A stretch of DNA of 64,000 nucleotides, from assembly GCA_049487715.1 (NCBI GenBank), contig CP150579.1, positions 310,001-374,000 of the forward strand, in the 5' to 3' direction. A program made the translations under genes and the position numbers. This DNA comes from Pycnococcus provasolii (taxonomy: Eukaryota; Chlorophyta; Pseudoscourfieldiophyceae; Pseudoscourfieldiales). Positions 38,086 to 47,300 of the stretch are shown in pieces; position 1 is the stretch's first letter; the number at the start of each line of letters is the position of its first letter. The notes under the pieces were generated by a model. That model worked only from the letters and a program-made list of their open reading frames with translations, was not told the DNA's origin and searched no databases.

Positions 38086-40543
38086 TCGTGGCTGCGTTCT
38101 TCTCGTTGGCCGTATCATGAGAGACGTGGATGGCGAAGATCTGGGTGAAATGACGGAAGAAGATCGCGACGACGGAGAAGTGTCGCAGGATCCAAGCAAT
38201 GGCGCGGGAAAGACGGCGCTCGCGTTCTCCGCACTCTGGGGGCTGACGGGACGCGCCGTGGATGCGTCTGTGGGTACATCATCTGGATTGAATGCATCGT
38301 TCACCTCCGGGGGTGGCTTTGGTGGACAGCTCGTTGGCGACGTCGTCAACGACGGTTCCAAGGAGGCAAGTGTGGTTGTCACGGGAACGCTGAGAGGTGT
38401 ACCCTGGAAGGTGGAGCGCGTTGTGCTAAAGAAGGGCTTGAAGAAGCTCGCATTTACCATAGGCAATGTTGATGTTTCGGCGTCGGAGAGCCGCAAGACG
38501 CAGCAGCTGATTGACTCGATCCTGGGTGTGCAAAATCTCCCGTACACTTCTTTTTTCAGCCACAGTGCCACCGGTGGCTCACCTGCGTCACTGCTACGCA
38601 TGGCGGATGGTGCATGGAAAGATCGGCTGATGAAGCTTATCGATGGGCAAGATTTCAAGCGCGCTAAGGAGCTGGCACAGGCCAAAAGAAAGGGAGTGGA
38701 AGCCAAACTTGTCGAGGCGAAAAATCGACGACTAAGCTGCGAGACGAGCAGAGAGGCAACCTTCAGGCATGTGATGGAAACAGCAAATAAGCTAGGAGTC
38801 TCATCCACATCTGAGTTTGCAAGCTTGCGCAATAAGTACTACTTCAATGCCCAAAAGCTTGGACTTCAAAGCAACGATTCTGATAACAGCGTCGATCGAG
38901 CGGATCTTAGCAACGCGACTTTGTACAAAGGCGGCGAAACGGTCATAGATGACGAGGCGGTGCAAAGCGCTAGCAGGGTCTTGGGCATACTCAATGAGTG
39001 GATGGTGGCTGTACAGGAAGTTCGTAAGGCATCGCTGATACTTGACAATCACATTGTCAGTCTCTCCGACTCATCCGATGACGTCGAAGAGTCATCCAAG
39101 GACAGGGAGATCAGCGAGCTCGAGGATACTTGGCGTCAAAATTTGAGAGAGCTGCAGGAAAATCGCGCTAGTCTGCAGGAGGAGGTAATTAAGCAAAAGC
39201 AAGCGCAGGATCTTGTGGACAATATGAACAAGCTTCGCACGGGGAACTCGGATGGGGAGGATGTATCATGCAAGGAATGTGGCCAGCCAATCTCAAGCGA
39301 GTCCATTGGAAATGCACTGCCTGGTGCAAAGCAGCGCCTCGTGAAAGCAGATAATATACTGAGAAACATCAAAATGCGGCTCGAGAAGGCGCGACGGATG
39401 GAAGAAGATGCGAAGCGGCGATACGACAAGGCATTGCAAGAGAAGACACTTCAAGAGGCGATGAGAATGGAAAACCGGAGAAAAAGGCAGGACCTTGTTC
39501 ATTCGAAGCAGGCGCTGGACAACGCGATTCGTCCAATGCAGAATTCGAAAAGTGAACAAAACTCTGATTTCGTGCGTATCTTGGAAGCTGTGCTCGACAT
39601 TCACGGCAAAGATCCTGGCGAAGTTTTGCAAATCTTGGGAGATTTGTGGACCACGGATATTGACCTGAGCGACGACTATGCAGTGGGAAGCATGCAATTC
39701 AACAGTATTGTCTCAAACGTCGACATTGCTGAGAGAAGATTGGACGATGCGACTAGGGCATTCGACATGCGCAGGCGTGACGCCGCCGTGCGGCAGGGTC
39801 ATATGGATAATGTTGCCTTTGACTTTTCCGAGCTTGGTGCAATGATGGAGAAGGAGCTCAAGGCAAGGACTGATGTAGACAAACTCGAGATGGATTCGGT
39901 GACGCTCAAGGAGGTGATTGAAAGCCTGGGAAACACCGGCGTGGTGAGCTATGCGCTGGACGCGGCTGTGAATGAGCTCGAGGGGTGCACGGCGCCGTAC
40001 CTCGATGCACTTTCAGACGGTGCGATGAGCCTGGTGATCAGCACCACACGACCGAAGGCTAGCAGGTCGAAGAAAGTGGACGACGATACGCCGGTGGCGG
40101 AAAAGGTTACGCTTACCACCTTCATTCGCCCGAGCGGGCAGTCCCTGCTGGCTCCGCGCAAACGTAAGCCGGAGCAGCTGAGTGGTGGTGAAGGCAAACG
40201 CGTCGCGCTCGCGCTCGCACTTGGCTACGCGCTCGCATACCGGCGCCGCAGTACCGCGCCGCGTTGTTCGCTTCTGGTTCTCGACGAGGTGCTTCTGCAC
40301 TTAGACCAGGATGGGCGCGATGCCGCTTGGTCTTTATTCCGATCCAACGCCGTCTTGAATGGCGGCGGTGTTTCTTCGCTCGCCACCTTGGACGTTGCTC
40401 CCGGTTCCGCTCTCGACTACCGCACTGTGGTAGTGGTAGCTCAGCGCGGCGACCGTGAGTCAGACGCGGCGGAGGGCGTTTGCGACGCGACGGACGTCGT
40501 GGTTCGCGACGGCGGCGGTGCGAGGCTGGAGGCAATGTACTAG
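38046..40543 (+). CDS. SbcC/Rad50-like ATPase, C-terminal half of the SbcD-SbcC fusion
   Basis: About 830 residues beginning GFGPFVEKLKYPLHDRGCVL, which continues the VLDLHAVEV strand coded in the upstream frame. Walker A is SNGAGKTALAFSALWG. Two coiled-coil arms flank a zinc hook CKECGQPI at about 39270 (CxxC). The C-terminal ATPase lobe has signature LSGGEGKRVALALALGYALA and Walker B LLVLDEVLLHLDQDGRDA. The length is near that of bacterial and phage SbcC-type proteins and shorter than nuclear Rad50 (about 1300). No credible separate start with a full first strand exists (ATG 38027 would give MLWRWEGFGPF). SbcCD trims hairpins and double-strand ends; the organelle leader suggests organelle DNA repair. 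Confidence 0.8.
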
Positions 40544-40749
40544 TCTAATAATTATGTACCGTACTATTGTAACTATTACATACAAATATATATAGACAAT
40601 CCAGTCGTGATAAGAGTCAGGGGGGAGGCTATCATCGTAGGACTGTTCGAAGTCACCTGGTGTGTAAATCAATTCTAATCTTAATTCATAAAAGAATATT
40701 GTATATCGATTACAGTTACAGTATGTATGCGCACTTGCGCCTATGGCAG
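40544..40749. other. tail-to-tail spacer
   Basis: AT-rich convergent 3' flanks (TATATATAGACA, 40587-40600). No telomere-type repeat. Confidence 0.45.
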
Positions 40750-42054
40750 CTAGCCTGGCGACGTGGCCATGACGACAAGGACTGCCCATACCACGGCAAC
40801 GGCCGCGTGCATTGCATGACCTGCACCTTGGCATATGATGCCAGGTCTGTCCGGCGCCACGCGTCCAATCTCGACGAGTTTCATACACGCGAGCGCGGCG
40901 GCGTTTCCGTCAGCAAGACACGCCATTTCGCTGCTCACGCAGAAGCCCCAGCACAGTGGAATTTCGTAGTAGCGCTCAAATTCGGCGCTCTGTCCGAAAA
41001 GCTCGGCGTACTCGAGGCACTGCGGGAAGGCGTTGGCACAAAGAAAGCTCTTGAAAGCGCCCATGCACGCAGGTGTCTGCGTTTCCTCTGTGTTTGAGTA
41101 CGTGACGCGCTTGAGGTAGCTCGCCTCAATGGCGAGGTCGTAGTCCGACGGGTTGCCAACACGCATGCACGCGTCGTACGCGACACCTCCGCAGAACGTG
41201 AGCTCACCAGCCTCTATGGGTATGCACTGCGCGTGCGTTTTCGCCGGGTCGTTTCCGATTTCGCCTGGCTGGCGAATGCACTCCTTGTACGGGTACGGTC
41301 CAGCGCGCGTGAAGTCGTCGCGATTGTACACAACAGTCATAGGCTGAAGGTCTGCACTTGCGTCCCCGTCAGCTGGCGCTGGCGTCCCAGTTGGAGTAGC
41401 GGGTGTGCCGCCCCCGTCGCCCGCCGGTGCCTGCGCCGGCGGTGCCGTTGCCTGTAGAAGTTCTCTCCTTCTTTTATCTTCCGAGCTTTCGCGAGGTTGC
41501 GCCGCCGCCGACGACGCCAGCTGTGACTCTGCGATATCGCCATGTGTCGATTCTTCCCTGGAGGAGGCGCCAGCATTCTTCTCAGAAGGGTGCACATCAG
41601 TATCCGCCGAGCCGTCACGTTCCTTTGAGCCGTCGTTTTGCTTGTCATTGTGTAGAACGTCCTCAACGTCCGCCGATGATGCCGATGATGCGGACGACGA
41701 CGAAGAGCTCAATATGCCTTGGTTACGAGGCTCTGAATCTGCTGCTGCGACGACGACGACACCCCGAAAACTGCCTGTGCAAGCTAACACCACTAAGAAA
41801 AGAAATACGAATAGGAAACGCGCCGTACTGAAACCACCACTGAGGCCGCAGGTTGAAGTACAAGTTCCTTGAAACGTTCGTGAACTTGTATTATTAAGCT
41901 TAAGAGAAGGAGAAGGAGAAGCAGAAGCAGAAGGAGTCCCGAACGCTGAGTCACCACGTCCACTGCCGCCACCACGAAGGAGTCCACCTGGTGAGGACTT
42001 GCACGCAGCACACGCAGCACACGCAGCACACGCAGCACTTCGCGCCACCGCCAT
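40750..42054 (-). CDS. Frizzled-type cysteine-rich domain (CRD) cell-surface protein
   Basis: 434 aa from the ATG at 42054. A Cys-Ala tandem repeat (AACAACAACAAC) and a Ser/Gly-rich stretch precede a hydrophobic signal-anchor (ARFLFVFLFLVVLACTGSF). A Ser/Asp/Glu-rich disordered stalk carries a dibasic DKRRRELLQAT site. The CRD (about 260-410) has QCIPIEAGELTFCGGVAYDA, then PACMGAFKSFLCANAFPQCL and IPLCWGFCVSSEMACL, the cysteine spacing and FLC/FPxC/PLCxxxC signatures of Frizzled CRDs. A C-terminal hydrophobic tail (HAAVAVVWAVLVVMATS) could be a GPI-anchor signal. No seven-helix region, so not a Frizzled receptor. Ligand unknown. Confidence 0.7.
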   Translation of the reverse strand: MAVARSAACAACAACAACKSSPGGLLRGGGSGRGDSAFGTPSASASPSPSLKLNNTSSRTFQGTCTSTCGLSGGFSTARFLFVFLFLVVLACTGSFRGVVVVAAADSEPRNQGILSSSSSSASSASSADVEDVLHNDKQNDGSKERDGSADTDVHPSEKNAGASSREESTHGDIAESQLASSAAAQPRESSEDKRRRELLQATAPPAQAPAGDGGGTPATPTGTPAPADGDASADLQPMTVVYNRDDFTRAGPYPYKECIRQPGEIGNDPAKTHAQCIPIEAGELTFCGGVAYDACMRVGNPSDYDLAIEASYLKRVTYSNTEETQTPACMGAFKSFLCANAFPQCLEYAELFGQSAEFERYYEIPLCWGFCVSSEMACLADGNAAALACMKLVEIGRVAPDRPGIICQGAGHAMHAAVAVVWAVLVVMATSPG

Positions 42055-42149
42055 GTTGTAAAATACAAGACAGGTTGGTAAAAGGAGTTCTCCGGAGGAC
42101 ACCTGGTGGTCAACAAGGCCAACCACCTCAGGCTCAGGGAGGAATCAGA

Positions 42150-42212
42150 ATAGGGTTTTGAGTTAGGGTTAGGGTTAGGGTTAGGGTTAGGGTTAGGGCT
42201 CGGGTTCGGGTT
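42150..42212 (+). repeat. telomere-type TTAGGG array
   Basis: Seven TTAGGG-type units then GGGCTCGGGTTCGGGTT variants, 96 bp before the CRD gene ATG (antisense to it) and downstream of the AIMP1-like gene stop codon at 42333. Confidence 0.88.
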
Positions 42213-42332
42213 CTTGTGTTCTTGTTTGTTTTGTTTGTGCTTTGCGTGCTTCGGTTATGATGGCGGCTTACTATATCGTAGTACATGTCGGGTAGTATGT
42301 ATGAGTTGTTTGTGTTGTGAGTTCTTTTCGTG

Positions 42333-43118
42333 TTACCTGATTTCGCCACTCGGTACACTGCGAGGCCGACACGCGCCGCCTGTCGTCCCGAAAGGCACGC
42401 CCTTGTATGTCGCGACGCCGCCAGACACCGCGAAGTCAACCTGCACAGCCTCCCACATCTTCTTCTTCGGGTGCATAAACGGCGACTCGGGATCCGCGAT
42501 GCCCGCGACGTCTGTGTACCCGGGGAAGAGCACGCGCTCGCCGTTCGGAACGCCCTCAGGAGGCTCAACAAACTCCACCTTGCCATCTTCGCCGGTTGCG
42601 CATAGTACCATCCCCTGTGACTCCACGCCTCGCATCTTCGCAGGCTTCAGGTTGCAGACGACGAGAACGCGGCGATTCTGCATCTCCTCCAGCGGGTAGT
42701 GATTGACCAAACCGCTCACGACGGTTCGCGGCCCACCGTCTTCTCCGAGGTCGATCTTCTCGACGTACAGCGCGTCGGCGTCGGGGTGCTTGCCCACCTC
42801 CTTGATGGTGCCGACTTTAATCATGACACGCGAGATGTCAACGGGCGCGTTACCTGCGAGTGCTGTGGTGGCTTTAATAGCTGCAGGCGCTGCAGGCGAT
42901 GTTGGATTTTTCTTCTTCCCAGCGGACTTCTCAGGTTGCTTGTTAGGGATCGCCTGGTCTAACCCTTCTGAACCCTTCTTTTTGGATCCATTTGGCTGAG
43001 CCAACTGCGATCTTGCCTTCAGGTTCGCCGCTTGTTGTGATGACGCTGTTGACGAGAGGTTCGCCAAAATCGCGTCAAGGAGTCCGAGTGCGCGCTCCGC
43101 CGCCAGCTGCGGAGGCAT
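42333..43118 (-). CDS. AIMP1/EMAPII-like tRNA-binding protein
   Basis: 261 aa from the ATG at 43118 (MPPQLAAERALGLLDAI). A Lys/Ala/Pro-rich N-terminal region (SKKKGSEGLD, AGKKKNPTSP) leads into the tRNA-binding OB fold: DISRVMIKVGTIKEVGKHPD, ADALYVEKIDLG, PRTVVSGLVNHYPLEEMQNR, VCNLKPAKMRGVESQGMVLC. The EMAPII-type C-terminal half follows (EPPEGVPNGERVLFPGY, PKKKMWEAVQVDF). Members (AIMP1, Arc1, the C-terminus of plant MetRS) deliver tRNA to aminoacyl-tRNA synthetases. Here it is a stand-alone protein. Confidence 0.88.
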   Translation of the reverse strand: MPPQLAAERALGLLDAILANLSSTASSQQAANLKARSQLAQPNGSKKKGSEGLDQAIPNKQPEKSAGKKKNPTSPAAPAAIKATTALAGNAPVDISRVMIKVGTIKEVGKHPDADALYVEKIDLGEDGGPRTVVSGLVNHYPLEEMQNRRVLVVCNLKPAKMRGVESQGMVLCATGEDGKVEFVEPPEGVPNGERVLFPGYTDVAGIADPESPFMHPKKKMWEAVQVDFAVSGGVATYKGVPFGTTGGACRPRSVPSGEIR

Positions 43119-43231
43119 CTTACTTAGTCTACTTACTTTTAACAAACAAAAAGGGCAGTGGCAAATTCACAAACTCCAACCAGACCGGTGCCGACGAAGG
43201 GAATATGGGGAGGCCGAAAAACCGGGGAGAC

Positions 43232-43291
43232 GTAACCCTAGCCCTAACCCTAACCCTAACCCTAACCCTAACCCTAACCCTAACCCTAACC
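43232..43291 (-). repeat. telomere-type CCCTAA array upstream of AIMP1-like gene
   Basis: Nine near-perfect CCCTAA hexamers on the plus strand, beginning about 115 bp before the minus-strand ATG at 43118; sense to that gene. Confidence 0.9.
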
Positions 43292-43548
43292 AAGGGGAAA
43301 TACTGTACACTCCTCTCCCCTTGCCCTAACCCCGAAACTCATTCTTCCTCTTCCTCAAGGCTCAAGAAGGGGATGGTTTACGATAGTATCCCCTAAAGGT
43401 ATGCCATTTCCCCTACATAAAACATGACCCAAAGCCGTTTTCCTCGTCAAAAGGAAAGTTTGAGTTTGCGCAAGACCTGCTGTGGACTCATGCTCGCAAA
43501 ACCAAGTGGGAAAAATGAAAAAGTTTGCACTGGCAACTGGGCCGTAAA

Positions 43549-43672
43549 TAACCAGCGAAATATTTGGTCGCAAACTCTTTCAAATAAGGTAGGTAAGAAT
43601 AACCAGCGAAATGGTCGCAAACTCTTTCAAATAAGGTAGGTAAGAATAACCAGCGAAATGGTCGCAAACTCG
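43549..43672 (+). repeat. 47-bp tandem repeat, about 2.5 copies
   Basis: Unit begins AACCAGCGAAATGGTCGCAA and ends AAATAAGGTAGGTAAGAAT; starts at 43549 (with a small insertion), 43601 and 43648. Noncoding, AT-rich relative to neighbours. Confidence 0.85.
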
Positions 43673-44353
43673 TTTACAAACTTGTTTACAAAAAAACTAC
43701 TTCATCTCCTCCCTTCATGATTAAGCCATCTGCCCGGCTTGAAACCCAATTTCCCCTCAACAGCGGATCCCCTCCTTCCAGATCCAAGCTAGCTTAACCC
43801 TGTACCTACAAGGGTATTGGGTTCATTTCTCAGCTCAACGGCACAATGCCCATCCTCGTGAGCTCCTCAAACGCAAGGTTTACGCTCCATCAGGCTAGAG
43901 CTCAAACCCCGCTACCGCTCGTATAATACCTTAAGGTAGGTAAGAATAAAGTACCTGTGATTCAAACCAGCGGATTCCCAAACCCCCATTATTCCAATTC
44001 CCAGCCCTCCGGCTCACTCCAAGCCCCTCCTGAATGGAATGCATACCACTACGGCTTTTCGAGCTTTTGAGGAGGCGTCCTCGAGGAGGCGGGAGTTCGG
44101 CGGGAGTTCAGGTTCGGCGGGAGGCGTGAGCGTGCGTGCGCTCAGGTGAACACCTCTCCCCTTCACGAACTGTTCTCTTTCGAGAAGAAGAAGAAGCGGC
44201 TTGCGCATATACGCGAGTCTCAGAGACTCGCCGGCCGCATTTATTTCAACTGGCTTTATTGCCGCGTTCTTGTTCTTGTTCTTGTTCAAGTGACTGAGTG
44301 AGTGATCTTCCGCTTAAGTATTTCTTCAGCAGTGGATCGATCAGCAAGTGTTA

Positions 44354-44395
44354 GTTTGCGGCCGCATTACGAGCTTACGTAAAGTTTGCGGCCGC
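44354..44395 (+). repeat. 12-bp direct repeat GTTTGCGGCCGC beside the giant gene start
   Basis: Copies at 44354-44365 and 44384-44395; the second ends 4 bp before the ATG at 44400. Both include a GCGGCCGC palindrome. Confidence 0.7.
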
Positions 44396-44399
44396 TTCT

Positions 44400-47300
44400 A
44401 TGCGGAATAGGAGGATGGCGACGCCGCTCGTCGCCGTTCTTCTGCTAGCGTGTGTCGGTGGATCAACGGTCGCGGCGCAGTCCAACGCGACGAACGCGAC
44501 GACGATGCTGGCTCCCGTCAACGCGACGAACGCGACGAACGCGACGACGATGCTGGCTCCCGTCAACGCGACGAACGCGACGAACACGACGACGATGCTG
44601 GCTCCCGGCAACGCGACGAACGCGACGAACACGACGACGATGCTGGCTCCCGGCAACGCGACGAACGCGACGAACACGACGACGATGCTGGCTCCCGGCA
44701 ACGCGACGAACGCGACGAACGCGACGACGACGCTGGCTCCCGGCAACGCGACGAACGCGACGAACGCGACGACGATGCTGGCTCCCGGCAACGCCACGAA
44801 TACCACCTATGGAGCTCCGCCGGTGTCTATACCGAGTAATGGCACGAACGGGACCTCAGGCGGTTTCTCAAACGCAAGCTATTCCGAATCTGCATCGGAT
44901 ATTACTTCTACGGAAGATTTTCGCGTGTATTCTAACGTCTTGCAGCGATTCTCGACCTTCTGGTACAAGACCCTGCTCACTGCCAACACGAAGTGGCTTA
45001 GCTTTCAGGATAGTCGTAAGCAGTGCTTTGACGCGAGCGGCAACTTTACAGCATCTTCATGCGTGAACGGGACGTCCAATGTTTGCTGTGATGACAAGGG
45101 AGCTGCGCACAAGAACGACACTCTAAGCGACGTCTGTTCGCGCACAATGCAGTCATTCTGCAGCGAGCGCACATTCAACGAGACGACGGCACGCGACTAC
45201 TTCCCGCTTTCAGTATGTGCGGACAGCAATAACACGGGCGGCGCGCCGCCGCTGCCGAAGGGACATTCGTGCTCCACCTCGCCGAGCGAAACGCTCAAGT
45301 TCAAGGACGTGTACCAGCTTTCGGATGGGAGCAGCTACTCCGTACCCTCGTGCGGCGTGCTCATGGACGAGCTGAAAAATCAGACGGCAGAGCAGTCGTG
45401 GGCCGACATGGTGGCGGGTCGAAAAAATACGACGATCGGGATGATGAGGAACGTCGACGGCCGTATTTTGCCGAGGCCCGGCATTGCTAACGCGACAATC
45501 ACGTTGAGCGACTTCACCTCGAATGCGAGCTGCGCACTAATTACTGAACCCGTATTCAACGGCGCTCTCAATGCCGTCGACGGAATGGAACGCCCACTCA
45601 CCGCTAAGCTTCGGCCGAGTATCTGGTACGTCATCGTCAACGCGGTTATGATGAACTACACCACGCCGTCGGAGCTTGCATGGGGGAACTTCTTCTTATC
45701 GGGTGGCTTGAGCCTCGCCACGGTGAACTTTTCTGCCCCGCGTGGTGAAGTTGCGTTGCAGGGATTTCAGAATGCAGGTCAAGTGAGCTTCACAGCTTCG
45801 GAGAGCGTTGCAGCAATCGACGTAGTTAACGGCGGAAACATTAAATTCAACAACGTCAACAACATTCTTCTGTTCAACGTGACTAACCATGGGAACGTGT
45901 CTGGAACGTTGAATAATGGCACTGGCTTATTGACCGAGGTGACGAATTTCGGCGAAGTCGTGATGTCAGGCGGCATGCACTCTATCAATGACACGGTGAA
46001 CTATGGCAAACTCGAAATTGATTACGCGACTGCCGAACTGCAAAACTGCACAAATTATGGGAATATCACAGTCGAAAGCGGATATTATATTTTCAACAAC
46101 TCGTCTAACCACGGATTCATCGAGATTGGTGCGAACGCGTCCGTCTATGGCAATTTCACGATCGGCTCATCGGCAAGTACCATCCGCGTGAGCAAAGGCG
46201 CAACAGGCTCAATGATGGTCGCACTTGGAGACGAATCATATGGGCAATATGGATCCATTGATATTCAGGAGACGGACCTTGTCAACTTTAATTTGATTCC
46301 CCATGGATTCGACTGCCCTGATCGAGCGAGTCATTCAATCACTCTTGCCTGCAGTGGAATTGAGAGCGCATGCTCTGAGGCCTGCACCGCCGCTATTAAG
46401 GTGTTTTATTCACCCGATCAATCAACATTGGCAGACACCTGTGGTACCTCGATTGCTTTTCAAGCAAGCCTCGTAAGGAAAATGCTGTCTTGTGGAGACG
46501 CCACGCCGTTCCCGGAAACTGGTGGTACACCGGGTACACCGGGTACACCATCGAATTCCACAAGTCCCGGATCTTGCGATTTGAATAGCACCTTTTATGG
46601 AACCGGCACTGCCTGTGGCTTGCCCGCTCAACCGGGATTCTCTACATATCGCGAAATGTTTTGCGGACTTCCAGTGGCTTCTAACACCACGCAGGGAAAC
46701 GCATCATCATGCAATTCAACACTCAGTGCCATGAGCAATGACTGCAGCTTTACGTACCCCACATCCGCACTCTTAATGATTGAATATCAGGAGAACAGCT
46801 GCTCTGAATGCGGTATCAGCTATCTGGAGATGGCAAAGTCTTGCGAATTGGATGCGCGGGGTGTCGAGGACGTGATCAATCAACTCGTGAGGAAGTACAC
46901 GAAAGACCTCCATCAGAGCATGCAACCGCCGTACATGTATGGATCACCAAGCCCGTACATGTATGGAAGTCCGGGGATGCGCCGACGCCTCCAGCAGCAG
47001 TTTCCGACCATCCCTGGTATGAGCCCAGGCTCTGGCGTCCCTTCGTATCCGGGCATGAGCAATCCCCTCGACGAGATCAAGAAGTGCGAGGGTAAGACGG
47101 GCGACGACTTCGACAAGTGCTTGCTGGGTACACTTCCGGAAGGCACGCCGATACCCGACGGCTTTGACGGCGAGCCATGCGAGTCGAAGAGTGGCGAAGC
47201 TCTGCTGACGTGTTTGTCTGAACAGGTGTCGAAGGCGATGATGGGCGGCTCTCCGTACCCTGGTATGAGCCCAGGCTCTGGCGCCCCTTCGTCTCCGGGC

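Larger units (their letters stand above)
43119..44399. other. 1.28-kb head-to-head region upstream of AIMP1-like and giant surface genes
   Basis: No supportable gene. Contains the telomere-type array (43232-43291), the 47-bp tandem repeat (43549-43672), another TTAAGGTAGGTAAGAATAAA word at 43931-43950 related to that repeat, and the NotI-site direct repeat next to the giant gene's ATG. Confidence 0.6.

Noticed and set aside
43549-43672. Possible CRISPR-like repeat array
   Set aside because: Copies are directly tandem with no spacers, only about 2.5 units, and the genome is eukaryotic.
43800-43960. Possible tRNA gene
   Set aside because: A TTCAAACC-like word is present but no acceptor stem or cloverleaf could be drawn.
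44375-44806. Minus-strand frame coding repeated hydrophobic GASIVVAFVAFVALP units
   Set aside because: It is only the antisense reading of the 45-bp repeat coding sequons; the plus strand continues into a long supported gene.
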